From Garcia nutans (taxonomy: Eukaryota > Streptophyta > Magnoliopsida > Malpighiales > Euphorbiaceae), in contig CANTUV010000024.1 of NCBI GenBank assembly GCA_947685225.1, positions 55,456,001 to 55,520,000 on the forward strand: DNA of 64,000 nt. Direction: 5' to 3'. How positions within the stretch are numbered: the first letter of the stretch is position 1; every line of letters starts with the position of its first letter. A program made the translations under genes and the position numbers. The notes below the pieces were generated by a model. The model saw only the letters and a program-made list of their open reading frames with translations, was not told the origin of the DNA and made no database searches. This document shows positions 9,706 through 21,439 of the stretch, piece after piece.

Positions 9706-10878
9706 ATACTCTTTTATTCACTCAAAGGCCTTTTGACATTCTTCATTCCATAGGACATGCTAATTCTTTTTAAGCAATTTGAAGATAGGCTCACAAATTG
9801 TTGAGAGTTTTGCTATGAATAATTTACCAATGAATCCCCTTACTTCTCTCCCCATCATAGGGGCTGGCATATCCTTGATTGCTTTAACTTTGTCAGTATC
9901 AATCTCAATGCCATTCAAACCAATCACATGTCCCAATAATTTACCTGAGGTAACACCGAACACGCACTTCTTTGGGTTTAATCTTAGCTTGTATTTCAAA
10001 GCTCTATCAAAGAATAATTTTAAGTTTTGGAAGTGTTGTTCCCTTGTATCTGATTTAACCATCATTTCATCAACATATACTTCAACTTCTTTGTGCATCA
10101 TGTCATGAAATAATGTGGTGGCCATCCTTTGATAGGTTGCTCCAGCATTCTTTAAGCCAAATGACATCACCCTATAGCAAAATATACCCCATGTAGTAAT
10201 GAAAGCAGTTTTGGCTTTATCCTCTTGGGCCATTAACACTTGATTGTATCCAGAAAATCCATCTACAAACGAGTGTAGCACACTAGAGGTTGCACTATCA
10301 ATGAGAACATGAGGTAAAGGAAAATCATCTTTAGGGGAAGCCTTGTTCAAATCTCTATAGTCCATACAAACCCTTATTCTTCCATCTTTCTTTTGCACGG
10401 GTACTATGTTGGCTAGCCAATCCAGATATTCTATCACTTCAAGGAACTTCACTTGTATTTGCTTAGTGACCTCTTCTTTAACTAATTCAGCTCACTCAGG
10501 TCTTAATCGCCTAAGCTTTTGTTTGACAGGTTTCATGTGAGTGTAACTAGGAATATGATGCTCGGCTATGTCTTGATCTATTCTAGGCATATCCTCATAA
10601 GACCAAGCAAACACTTCTTCATACTCTTTGAATATTTTTTCAAATCTCTCTTTCTCCTCAAGAGTAAGGTCAGATGCTAGACTAATGTTTTTAGGATTTT
10701 TGATTGTTCCCAAATTTAATGATTGTGTGTTAACAGAATTAATATTAAAGATGCTCATGTAACTATTATTTGAATGTATGCAACCATCATGAGAAACATC
10801 ACACAAGTAAGCAAAATCAGACTTTATTGCATTCATTTTGGAATAGAAAACATCATCATCCTCATACAAAGCAGACAA
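9706..10878 (-). pseudogene. pol: Tat 1 reverse transcriptase and preceding linker
   Basis: The linker (FKEYEEVFAWSYEDMPRID) leads through one stop (RRLRPE-stop) into reverse transcriptase with VQKKDGRIRVCMDYRDLN, FPLPHVLID, FSGYNQVLM and FGLKNAGATYQ. The catalytic YVDD box reads YVDE (10066-10077), a conservative but normally inactivating change. The fingers and thumb then run to LKKN. Two stops at 9706-9760 separate it from RNase H. It would copy element RNA into cDNA in virus-like particles if intact. Confidence 0.9.
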
Positions 10879-11007
10879 ATTAAAATCAAAATCAAAATCA
10901 TTGTTCTCAAAATCATAAGGCAGGATGTCTTCAAACTTTTTTTAAACCAGGGCAGCAATCTCCTCCGGAGACTTCTCGACTTTCAGGACAGCTTCATTCT
11001 TCTCTTT

Positions 11008-12654
11008 TTAATTGGATTCTTTGTCGGCTGACAAGGTGAGCTCTTTCTTCACTTGGCCGACTAGCTCGGCCACATCTGTAAAAATTTTAAAACCTAAAAT
11101 CAACTTTCCCATGAACATGATCGGCTCGGGCTTTCCTTGGAGTGGTCCCATATCTGTAGCCTTGACAAAGATTTCTTCAAGTGGTGAGAAGCTCATCTTC
11201 TCTCTCTTCTTTCGCTGGACATTGTTATTTTCATCATATCCCAACCCTTTCATGGAAGTTTGAGTTTTAAAGTCTGGCAGCTTTGTCAAACCGGCCTTAC
11301 CCTTTCCAAGATCAGCTTTGGGAAGGTAGTTCATGTTCTTCATCATATTCAAGACTTTGGAGTCCACTACTTCGTCATAAGAAATTACAGCTACTTGAAA
11401 ACCATTGAGAGGCCTCTCAATCATTAAAGCATTCACAATCTTATTATCTTTAGCTTTCATGACCACTGTCTCATCTCCGTTGGGGAACTTGATCTTTTGA
11501 TGAAGGGTGGAAGGAACTCCACCAAGAGGATGAAACCATTGTCGCCCCAAAAGTAAGGCGAAGCTAACCGGTATGTCTAAAACCACAAATTCAATAATAG
11601 ATTCAATTGGACCAACCTTGAAAGCAGCTTTGAAAGTCCCTTCAGCATGTCTCTTAGTGTTTTCATAAGCCCGAATTGTTATCTCAGTCGGGTTTAGATC
11701 TCTTGTTGACATGGCTATCTTTGGCAATATCTTAAGTGGACAGACATTGATGGCGGACCCATCATCGACCATTACACATGGAGTCCTCTTCCCTTTGACT
11801 TCTATCTTGATAAAGAGAGGGCGGTTGTGATCTCTCCCCTCCTCTGGTAAGTCCGCATCTGAAAAAGAAACAGCTTCCATATTAACTTCACTCTTTTCTC
11901 GAACATCTTCACATTTCATTATTCCTCCAATTTTCATGAAGTTGATCAGCTCCTTCGGTGTTATGGAGGTAGAAATTGGCATGCTAACTAAGGCTTTGGC
12001 CATAGTTTCTCGGTGTTTTGTAGAAGTAGCTAATAAGTCCCAAATGCTAACACTTGCTTGGGTTCTTTTCAATTGCTTGAGCACAACATCATCTTCTTCT
12101 TCTTTATTTCCTACTTCAACTTCCTTTCCCTTATTGGTTTCTACCTTCTTAGGAGGTGGCCTTGCATAAGGCTTACCAAATCTTGTGTTCATTACTTCAT
12201 CTTCTTTGGGCTCGGACCAAGTCCACTCCTCCTTCTTGGATATAAGATCATCATCACTATCGCTTGAATCCCAAAACCCATTGACAACACAAATTGATAC
12301 TTCTTTAGCCACCTTAACTTGTTTAATTCCACCAAATACCTCTTCTTCTTTGGTTGCTTCTTTACCCACATATTGAAAAGAAGACATGACAAAATCCTCA
12401 TGCAAACCTCCTTCAATCATGAAGGTTGCCAGCGGCGGTACCCTATTGTACTTTGGTAATGGGTTGTCTTTGGTCTTTGGCTTATTGGGCTCGGGTAGCT
12501 TCCCATTATCAAAAAGATTTTGGATCTCATGTCTCAACCTCACACATCTATTTGTGTCATGCCCTTGCATTTGGTGAAATTGACAAAATGCTTTAGTGTC
12601 AAAATTAGGTGGGAGTGGGTTAGGTAAAGGATGAGGATTTAAGGGTTGTAGCAA
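11008..12654 (-). pseudogene. gag-pro: Tat 1 gag C-terminus (zinc motif) and aspartic protease
   Basis: This is 548 open codons. Near the start is the Tat-type Gag zinc motif FCQFHQMQGHDTNRC, then a long charged linker. The aspartic protease has the active site CVMVDDGSAINVCPLK (Asp at about 11758-11766), and FVVLDIPVSFALLLGRQW is the flap/C-terminal part. The frame ends at a TAA (11005-11007), which continues in frame toward reverse transcriptase, so gag, protease and pol were probably one reading frame. Confidence 0.88.
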
Positions 12655-12663
12655 TCCCTTTCT

Positions 12664-13807
12664 CTAAAGCTTATTGAGAACCCAAGACATCAGTTTCCCC
12701 AATTCTGAAAATTGTCTCCTTGTTCCTTGGTTAGTAGCATTGACACCGACTGCCTTTTGCATGCTTTGGCTACTAGACTGATAGTTCCCTTTCTCATTCC
12801 TTCTTATTGAAAAATGGTTCTTCTCTCTTTCCCATTCTTCAATTTGCAAACCCCCTTGGAGAAGGTCTTTGAAATCATGGATGAGTGTATGAGACATCCT
12901 CTCACGAAGACTAGGCAACACCCTTCTCACAATCATCCTTATTTGATCGGATTCATCGGGCCTCTTCTTGAGTAAAGTGGCCTTGTTTCTCCATCTCTTC
13001 ACATAATCCACAAAATTCTCATTCGACCTTTGTCTAATGGACTCCACTTCCATTAAGGTAACTTACATCTCAACATTATATCCAAATTGTTGGATGAAGA
13101 CTTTGTAAAGCAGATCCCAACTCTTTTGTGTCCCATCATCTAAGGTGTTGAACCAATTTTAGACAACAAGGTCCAATGAGAGCATGAAGTACCTTAGAGT
13201 TTGAGCCTTAGTAGCTCGAGCAGACTGTATAGCAGTGATATACTGCTTCATATGGAGATGAGGATTTTCGGTTCCATCAAACTTTGCAAAAGATGGCATC
13301 TTGAACTTGTACGGGACTTATTCATCTAACTCAAATAATTTGTCAACTTCAGACATTTCCTCGGTTTTCAATTTCTTCTCAAATTTCTTTTCTAGATCAG
13401 CAATCATCTTTTCAACATCAGAAGTTTCGGTCTTCTCCATAGTTGATCTTTCAACCATCTTCGGTTCCTTTTTTTTTTCTTGAGCATCTTGGTAGTATTG
13501 AGCCCAATATTCCTCATCATCAATGATCACCTTTTCATCATCAAAAACCACTTTGCCAACTTTGGTCTTCCCTTCGTCCTTTGTCTTCTTAGTGCTAGCA
13601 GATGCTTCGGCATGATTTTCTAAAATTGTAGTCAATTGGTTCTTCATGGTCTCAGCTAGGGCCTCTTTTATTTCTTCCATTTTGGCATTGAGGGCATCAT
13701 CCACCATTCTTCATTGCTTTTGGTGAGCAAGTGATTGAGTCGTTGCTAGATACTTTGTCTCCGGCGTAGGTCCGATTGTCGTAAGCTTTTGAACTGTCGT
13801 AATCCAT
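12664..13807 (-). pseudogene. gag: Tat 1 gag, N-terminal part
   Basis: The start is put at the ATG at 13807 (MDYDSSKAYDNRTYAGD). A frameshift near 13705 joins it to MVDDALNAKMEEIKEALAET and a Lys/Glu-rich coiled-coil-like stretch (LEKKFEKKLKTEEMSEVDKL). After a stop at 13318-13320 the capsid-type core follows (YKFKMPSFAKFDGT, then VESIRQRSNENFVDYVKRW and a second block LPSLRERMSHTLIHDF). Further stops lie at 13068-13160. The second Tat copy (53890-55317) carries the same gag in better order, which supports these joins. Confidence 0.85.
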
Positions 13808-14271
13808 GGCTGTGAGCCAGAGAAGATAAATGATATGATATGCATGTATGCATGTATGCACGTATGCACAAACAATCAATAAAAAAAGATAATTAGGACG
13901 CTCCTTCCAACATTATAACATCCACACACGAATGACGAGTCTCTTTTTCTAGGTATATGTTTAACAAAATACCAACATGGGGCATCTTATTTTCGAATAT
14001 ATCCCTCGGACGTTTTAACTAATAGTTATATTTTTAAAAATGGAAATCAGTTCATGATAATTCCCATTAATTAGGTTTTAATCCATTTATACAACTAAAA
14101 TAGCTTTTATGCTATATTGGATTAAAACTAAATTAAGAGGTTTATTATAAATAGATTTCTCACTTGAAAAAAGCAACTAATGATTCATGCCAAAAACAAG
14201 CCCATGGTTAATTATTCTTAGTATAAACTAGGCTCACAATTGATTTTTGGTATTTCATAATTGACCTAAAT
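13808..14271 (-). other. Tat 1 leader, gag-proximal part
   Basis: Non-coding leader between gag and the solo LTR insertion. It includes a short (CATG)-rich run (13843-13866) and the block AATTCCCATTAATTAGGTTT, which is also found at 55579-55598 in the second Tat copy. Confidence 0.75.
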
Positions 14272-15094
14272 TGTAATATCCCAATGTATGTCCTAGAAGT
14301 TTTGAATATTATTGTTGTTTGATTTGAATTAAATGTACATATGTTTTAGCAAAGGAAATGATTGTGTTAATATGGAATGTATATGTTGTATATATGTTAA
14401 TATATATAACATATATGTTGGTCAAGTGTAAAGTCAAGGGAAGAAGATATTTTTTATTTTGGATGAGTAAAATTACTTAAGAGGGCAAGAGTTTTAAAGG
14501 AAGTGTGAACAAATAGAAAAGGGCATTTAAGTAATTGTGTTGATGGAATTGCTTGGTGGATATTTAAAGAAGAAAAGAAGGTTGAATTGTCTTCATTTCT
14601 TTTCTTTTCTTGGTATAGCCGGCCATTTCAAAGGAAGAGAGCAAAAGTGAGATTTGCTTATTCAAGTTTCAAATTGAAGGAGAAATCAAAAGTTTTGGTT
14701 GGAGATTTGTGAAATTTCTTCATCTAAGGTAAGTACTCTCTTGTTTTCCTTTGGTATTTTGAAGATATGTTTGAAGTGTGTTGTGATTTGATAATATTAT
14801 GATTTGGTATGTTTGAGATGAGTTTCTAAATGTTGAAATTGATTGTGAGTTAATTTAGTGTTGGTTTGGTTTTGGTTGAAGATGGTAGGTTAAAAGTGAT
14901 GTTGTTTTTTTTAGGGTTTTGAAGTGGAAGGTGATGAAATGTGTTGATGATGGATGGTTATGGTGAATATTGTGGTAAACATGTGAAATATGTGTTTAGA
15001 ACATGGATTACATTCATTTGAATTATGCTATATTGTGTATAATGTAATTGAGTGCAACCAAAGGGGACTTGGACATGTTAAGGTTTCAATTCAT

Positions 15095-15275
15095 GAGAGA
15101 CACGGCCAAAAGCAAGGAGAGACACGGCCAATTCATGAGAGACACGGCCAAGTCCATGGAAATTTGGCCGTGTTGGGTGATTTTTGGAGGAGACACGGCC
15201 GTGTCCCTTGCCCATGTTGGTTTCTGTTGCTTTTGGTTGAGAGGCTTTTGGCCACAAGCTTGGCCGTGTCCCTTG
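15095..15275 (+). repeat. GACACGG/CCGTGTC array of solo LTR 2
   Basis: GAGACACGGCC occurs four times and its complement-type word GGCCGTGT at least twice within 180 bp, so neighbouring words can pair with each other. It lies downstream of the splice-donor-like site. Confidence 0.8.
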
Positions 15276-16139
15276 AGTGTGTTGGTTACTGTGTTTGGTT
15301 TTTGTTCTTCTTACATGATTGAGTTTGAACTTCCATTTGCTAATGCATATGATATTATATGAACAAGGTGATGTAATATGCATTGTGAAACTTGTGAATG
15401 GCAATGTGTTATATGAATAATGTATCTTGAAATGTTATACCAATGATGCTAGGTGAATAATATGAATTGAGATACAACATGATATGAGGCCATTGTGATT
15501 GGCTATGATAACTCAAATGTGATGTGAAGCCATTGTGTTTGGCTATGATGATTCAATTGAAAGAACATAAGGCATGTTTGCCTAATTGATGATGAGAATT
15601 GAGAATGAAACAATAAATGAATTGTGTGTCTAATGTGTTATTCATTTTCAGAGTTTTGTTGTTGGTGGCATGCCTATTGGTAACATTCTCTTGAAGTTAG
15701 GTTGGATTTGATCATTGAAGCCTAATTGAGATGTTACAACCCTTGAAGCTAGGTTGGATTGGTTCTTGAAGCCAAGTTGGGTTGATACTTAGCATGCTTT
15801 GTTCCCCTTGAAGCTTGGTTGAACCTAAATCCTTGAAGCCTAGTTGGGTTTATGATAATGATAAATGTGATAACAAAACCAAAGCATTAACTCTGAAAGT
15901 TGAATGGCATATTAGTGTGTCTTGGGCCCATGCTTGTCTTTGTTTAATGTGATTCATGTATGGTAAAATGATTAACTAATGAAATATATGGAAAGAATAT
16001 TGAAATGTGATATGTTTATATGTGTGGTTAATAAAATATAAAGGTATGTTGTTAACCTTTCATCGATGATACTGATTTGAGTAATCAAATGTGTGACGTT
16101 GCATTGCATTATAGCATAGGGTTGGTATATTTTGTACTA

Positions 16140-16180
16140 CTAAGCCGTTGGCTTAGCGCGATATTGTTTAATCGCGCAGG
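16140..16180 (+). promoter_or_regulatory. Tandem hairpin of solo LTR 2
   Basis: CTAAGCC-GTT-GGCTTAG is followed at once by GCGCGAT-N8-ATCGCGC: two 7-bp stems, conserved in most LTRs of the family. Confidence 0.75.
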
Positions 16181-16524
16181 TAACAGAGTTGAACCTGAGA
16201 GCTCCTCAAGACCGAGTGAGAGTAGACATTGAAGTGTTATTTTGGGACTTAAAGATCAGAGAAGAGCTGCCAATCATGTATATATATTCTATGTTTTGTA
16301 AAATTTGATTTATAATATACTTGTAATAACTTCCGCTGTGAATTAATAAATATTTTTATATGGTGTCTTTTGGATTTCTTTTAAATGTTTGAGATTGGTT
16401 TCACTTATTTACAAAGATATTTGTTGTGTTTCTTTTTAAACTGTGGCATTTTCTATATTCAGTATAGGTATGTTACGATCGTCTAAGCATGCTTGGTACG
16501 TATACGGTATATGGGGGTGTTACA

Positions 16525-17140
16525 TAAATATTTTTGCAAGTTCTTTGTAAGAAAAGGTTGGATGAAAATATATTTGTTTCTAAGCCCATTGTAAAATGAT
16601 TTTATAAAAAATGGATTTTAGGCTTAGTATTTGGGCCATGAGCAAAAGAATTTTGTTTTGTTTTTAGAAAAGTTTCATGTCCAAAGACCATTTTGAAAAT
16701 GTTTTGAAAATAGCTTTGGTCTTTTGGATTTAGAGAAAAGTTTATTTTGAGCTTAAAATGTACTTAGGTCATATTAGAAAAAGAACAAATCAAATAAGCC
16801 ATGATTTAAGCCAAGATAAATTAACCATAGTCAAACAACATGCATTTGGGGTAAAAACCTAAGGAAAGTAACTAGGCCAATTACATGAGCTTAAGTCTTT
16901 GGGTTAAAAGGCTTAGGTTCTTATAGCAAGTATATACCAAATTGTATGAGGCTATGAGTGGTTATGCCATGCTCGATCTCCATACCTTGAGTGAAAGTAT
17001 GGTATCCCTTACATAACACAACACGGGTAACACGGGTGTCCTAACTCATGCACACGATACAAACTAATATGATGCAATGGATAATATCATTATACGAAAG
17101 AATAGAATAATATAAAGACCAACAGAATCAACTTCTCTTA
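16525..17140 (-). other. Tat 1 leader, primer-site-proximal part
   Basis: Non-coding leader between the solo LTR and the primer-binding site. It matches 55790-56105 of the second Tat copy (for example AATTACATGAGCTTAAG). No open frame is supported. Confidence 0.7.
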
Positions 17141-17158
17141 TCCCCAGTGGAGTCGCCA
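17141..17158 (-). promoter_or_regulatory. Primer-binding site of Tat 1 (tRNA-Arg)
   Basis: The minus strand reads TGGCGACTCCACTGGGGA, complementary to the 3' end of plant tRNA-Arg(ACG) including CCA. It sits one base downstream of the 5' LTR end, as required for first-strand priming. Confidence 0.9.
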
Positions 17159-17159
17159 C

Positions 17160-19405
17160 TGTAAGCGGGGATTTTTACCCCCACTCCCGGTGGAATGGTT
17201 CTTGCGACTTCGGCACATTTAGGCTTGGGGCCTTAGAGAACACGGACCTAAGTCAGGAGAAAATGGAGTCGCTACCCGAACGGGCCAGGAAAAAGAAAGG
17301 GGTGGATGACTCGATTCCTAAGGAATCCCTAATCCCCTAATGGGTTTGGAAAGTTAGGTACATGTGGGGAAGGTGAGAAATGGCCCAGCACCCCCACAAT
17401 GCCCGGTTCATTGGAACCGGCCTCCTTTACAAGTCTTAATATTATAAAATTCTTAAATATAACAACATTATCCATATTACACACAATAATTAAAATAAAG
17501 CATTGATATATTGAAAATCAAATCAATGTCCAAGCAAAAACAAATAAATAGACACCCATCCGAAGATGGAAACATGCCCTTACATAATCCATGCCTAAAT
17601 AGGACACCCACAGAAAGGTAGAAACATGTCCTTTACATTGGTTCTAAAATAGAAAAGCAATTTAAATTGCATGATATTTAACTAATGACGTACCTACTAA
17701 GTGGAAACATACCTCTTACAACATTTGGAATTCTAAATAAATCGATAAAAGTAAATAACCATTCATCAAAAGTATTAAACATCAATAGAAAGTAAGCATC
17801 TATCCATGATAAATTAACTAAACCAAGCATTGAACTTAAATAAATTAAAGCATATCAAATAAATCAAAGCATAATCAAATATAAAATTGAATAAAGCAAA
17901 TAAAAGTTCAAATTAGGGCTACTGTTTCTATTTAAGTTTCTTTATTTAATGTGTTTATGGTTTTGAAATTCATGGGTTTAAGCTACTGTAAATTTTAAAA
18001 GAATTGACATGGAGCAAAGTTTTATAATTTAAGAGGTTGATAAAGTTCTTTGAATAACCAAATTAGTGTTTGAGAAGTGAAATCATGAAACTAGGTTTTG
18101 GACATTTTAAAACATTGAATTTATGATTTACGGTTACTTACTGTGTTGAATTTTAGATTTATCAGGTTTTAAGGTTCAAAGGATTAGGGTTTAAGGTTTT
18201 AAGGAGTTAGGGTTTAAGAAAACTTTAGGGTTTAGGTTAGCTAGTTTAGGGTTTACTATTTTGTTTTAAAGTTTAATTTGGGTTTCGGAGAAGTATTTGA
18301 TTTTAGAATTTGGAAAAAATAATTTATAGTTTTATGAAGTTTTATGAAAATAAACAAAATGATTTAAAGTTTAGAGAAACAGAAAAGATATATTTTAGGA
18401 TTTTTGGAAAGAAACATATTCAATTTAAGGTTTTGAAAATTTGGAAAGCAAATTAGGGTTTTGAAATTTTGAAGAAACAAAAATAATAATTTTAAGATTT
18501 TTGGAAAAAAAAAAAGAGTCACGAATTAAGGTTTTTAAACCTTAGAAAAGGTGGATTGAGGTTCTAAGGTTTTTTTATTTTAAAGAAATAGAAACAACAA
18601 TTTTTAGATTTTTGAATGATGAAGCTACTGTGAATTAATTAAACAAATAAAGAAATTCCTACCTTCGTTTGTTGGTTCCACCAAAAATCACTTCTTGGAT
18701 GAACAAGAACAAAGACAAGCTTTGTTGCCTTTGATGAATTGAATTTGCTTGTTTGCTTCTCTCAAAAAGTCCATTTGATTTCACTGCCAGATGGAATTCT
18801 TCAAAGTCTGAAAGTTTTCTTCCTCAATTTCGGTCTCAAATTTCCTCCAAGATCCCATCTCTTTTTGTGTTGTTTTTTGTCTTATTTATTGAAGATTTTT
18901 TTGATTAATTCTAGTTATTCATGGAATATAACATTAATTAAGAAAAGGAAACCGAAACCTAATTGTATTTGGTTTCAAAAAAATTTGCGTCGGAAAAATT
19001 TCGCTGGCAAAAAAAAACTGCTGTGGAAAAATTGAACTGGTGAAAAAAAACTGTTGTAGAAAAATTGCGAAGGCAAAAAAGCTGCCGCATCTGGTTCCGG
19101 CAGCGGGGGAAAATTGGCCTGCTGGCCATTTTGCCCGTAGAAATAAATTGCGGCCGAAATTTCCCAAGGCCATTTCGCCGCACGCTGATTTTCGACGATG
19201 ATTTTTTCATCGCCGATTTTTATTTTTTTATTTTTTTATTTTTTTTTATTTTTTATTAATAAAAATTAGATACTAAAGCAAATGTTATTTAATTAAGATA
19301 ACAAAAATTATTTTGGACTAATTATAATATATTGGACAACACAAAAATTATTTTGGACTAATTAAATATATTGGACCGGGCTAGGTCAAAAATTAAGGGT
19401 CTACA
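17160..19405 (-). repeat. 5' LTR of Tat 1, 2246 bp
   Basis: On the minus strand it runs from TGTAGACCC (19405) to GCTTACA (17160), next to the primer-binding site. The related 3' LTR of Tat 2 (48724-50618) shares both ends and the block around AATGGTTCTTGC. It contains four TTAGGGTTT words at 18183-18260 and a GC-rich island at 19060-19205 in otherwise AT-rich sequence. Short open frames here are not coding. Confidence 0.9.
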
Positions 19406-20870
19406 ATGAGCTCAACCAATTTGAAAGAAAACAAAGTATGGGAACTTATTCATATACCTGAGGATCATTCAATCATTGGTTGCAAATGGGTATATAGGAA
19501 TAAGCTTGATGAAGATGGTCTCATTACTAGAAATAAAGACAAATTGGTAGCCAAAGACTATAACCAAGAGTAAGGCATTGATTATGATGAGACATTTGCT
19601 CCAGTAGCAAGATTAGAAGCAATTAGAATTTTGCTTGCATTTTCTTGTCATATGAATTTTAAACATTTTTAAATGAATGTTAAAAGTGCATTTTTCAATG
19701 GTTTCATTATTGAAGAAGTATATTTTGAACAACCCCTAGTTTTGAAGACTATAAATTACCAAATCATGTCTTTAAATTAACCAAGGCTCTATATGGATTA
19801 AAACAAGCTCCAAGAGCTTGGTATAATAGATTCGGTGCTTATTTATTGGAAAATAGTTTTACAAAAGGCAAATTTGATACTACACTTTTTATGTAAAAGA
19901 AATTACATAATATTTTAATTGTATAAATCTATGTTGATGACATTATATTTGGTGCCACTAGTGAATTTTTCTGCCAAGAATTTGCTTCTTGTATGACTAG
20001 GGAATTTGAAATGAGCATGATGAATGAACTCAAATTTTTTCTTGGTCTACAAGTTAAGCAATGCAACGATGGTATCTTCATCAATCAATCAAAATATACA
20101 AATGAACTTCTCACGAAGTTTGACATGGATGGTTGCAAAGCAAGCAAGACTCCAATGAGCACATCCTTAAAATTGGTAAGAAGGTTGATGAGAAGAAATA
20201 TCAAGGTATTATCATATCACTCTTTTACTTAATCACTTATAGACTCGATATAATGTATAATGTTTGTTTGTGTGCTCGATTTCAATCATGCCCTACAGAA
20301 TCACATTTGAATGCTACTAAAAAATTTTTAAAATATTTGAGCAGAACATTGCATTTAGGACTATGGTATCCTAGAAATACATCATTTGACATTTTAGATT
20401 TTTTTAATGTGGATTTTGGTGGTAGCCTATTAGATAGGAAAAGCACAACCGGTGCTTGCCATTTCCTTGGTGATTACTTAGTTTCCTAGTCTAACAAGAA
20501 AAAATGTCAGTTGCCCTATCCACTGCGGAAGATGAATATATTGCTTGCATGTTTTTGTTGTACAAAAGTTTTATGAATAAAGCAACAATTGATAGATTAT
20601 GGTAAAAATTTTAATCACATTATCATTAAATGTGACAATACAAGTGCCATTAATTTATCAAAAAATTTGATTCAACATTTTAAGTCCAAACATATAGATA
20701 TTAGGCATCATTTTTAAGAGACAATGTTCAAAATTAAAATATTCTCCTAGAATTCATAGATACCCAAAATCATCTTACAAATATTTTCACAAAACCTTTG
20801 AATGAAGAAATATTGAACTTTATAAAAACAACATATTGGGATAATAGATGGGAGCACTCTAAATTAAATA
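19406..20870 (+). pseudogene. pol: Ty1/copia SIRE-like reverse transcriptase and RNase H
   Basis: Translation in shifting frames gives NKVWELIHIPEDHSIIGCKW, YDETFAPVARLEAIRILLAF, a YVDD box (IYVDDIIFGATSE, 19930-19941), FEMSMMNELKFFLGLQVKQ, RLDIMYNVCLCARFQSCP and LLDRKSTTGACHFLG. These blocks are typical of SIRE/Maximus copia elements. At least five in-frame stops and several frameshifts break it. The 5' part of the element was separated by the Tat insertion and lies outside the window. The end is approximate. Confidence 0.88.
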
Positions 20871-21439
20871 CACTTTGTTGATTGATTTAAATGTGCATAT
20901 CATTGATGGAATTAGACTTGCTTGCTAATGCATACATATTACAAGACTTAATTCCTCATTCATATCTATTTTAATCATATATCTAGGCCACATATTGATC
21001 ATACATGTATGTTTACTTCTACTAGCTTGATCTTAATAAAAGTTCATACTTTTTTTCAAATGCTTATTTCTCACTGTTTGTTGCATTATTTTTGCCATTT
21101 TCAAAGAGGGACAATTTGAATTGAATTGAAATTATATGAAAAATAAATCAAAAATACCATAGTATATGTTAAGGGAAAGAAATTAAAAAATACCATAGCA
21201 TATATTAACGGGGGGAAAATGAAAACTAAAAATTTAATAAAAGAAAAATCACTATATGATAAAGCAAATTGTCACAAATTTCTTTTAACAAAGAAGAGTT
21301 AAAAGGAGATGGACAAATAGAAGAGAAGTAACTTAATAAAAACACACATTAAGGAAGAAGACACCATTTGGACATGAAAATTTTTTGAAGTTTATTTTAA
21401 ATCAATTCAATTTAATAACCAAAGCAAAAAAAGGGAGAT
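20871..21439 (+). other. 3' untranslated region of the copia element with polypurine tract
   Basis: AT-rich non-coding sequence after RNase H. It ends in AAAAAAAGGGAGAT (21427-21439), the polypurine tract directly before the LTR. No envelope-like open frame is visible. Confidence 0.75.

Larger units (their letters stand above)
14272..16524 (+). mobile_element. Solo LTR 2 (Tekay-type family), 2253 bp
   Basis: It starts TGTAATATCCC and ends GGGGGTGTTACA, flanked by TAAAT on both sides (14267-14271, 16525-16529). The uninterrupted site is seen in the second Tat copy near 55790. Landmarks are a TATA-like ATATTTAAAG near 14571, a splice-donor-like AAG/GTAAGT at 14729 and a GACACGGCC/GGCCGTGTC array at 15095-15275. 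Long inverted-repeat arms lie at 15630-15655 and 15889-15915 around CTTGAAGCC repeats, and the tandem hairpin is at 16140-16180. The mini-exon seen in solo LTRs 1, 3 and 4 is absent. Confidence 0.95.
5486..19405 (-). mobile_element. Tat/Ogre-type Ty3/gypsy element (Tat 1), 5' LTR to 3' untranslated region
   Basis: The minus-strand order from the right is 5' LTR (17160-19405), primer-binding site (17141-17158), leader, gag, protease, reverse transcriptase, RNase H, a second archaeal-type RNase H and integrase. An antisense plus-strand gene and 3' untranslated sequence follow. The second RNase H and the antisense gene between pol and the 3' LTR are hallmarks of the Tat lineage. The 3' LTR lies left of the window, beyond the inserted element A. 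A solo LTR sits in the leader (14272-16524). The right flank ATGAG (19406-19410), where a copia gene resumes, is the expected target duplication. Many stops and frameshifts make it defective. Confidence 0.9.

Noticed and set aside
14990..15404. Overlapping open frames in both strands of the LTR arrays (also 25051-25545, 32519-33013, 62201-62784)
   Set aside because: They arise from the GACACGG/CCGTGTC repeats, recur in all three frames and both strands, and have no conserved start or domain. They are side effects of the array, not proteins.
17141..17158. tRNA-Arg gene fragment
   Set aside because: Only the 18 bases complementary to the tRNA 3' end are present, directly beside the LTR end, so it is a primer-binding site.
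18170..18260. Interstitial telomere tract
   Set aside because: The TTTAGGG words are few, spaced irregularly and embedded in the Tat LTR; not a continuous tandem array.
20871..21439. Envelope-like gene downstream of the SIRE-like pol
   Set aside because: The space to the polypurine tract is only about 570 bp, AT-rich, without any open frame of useful length.
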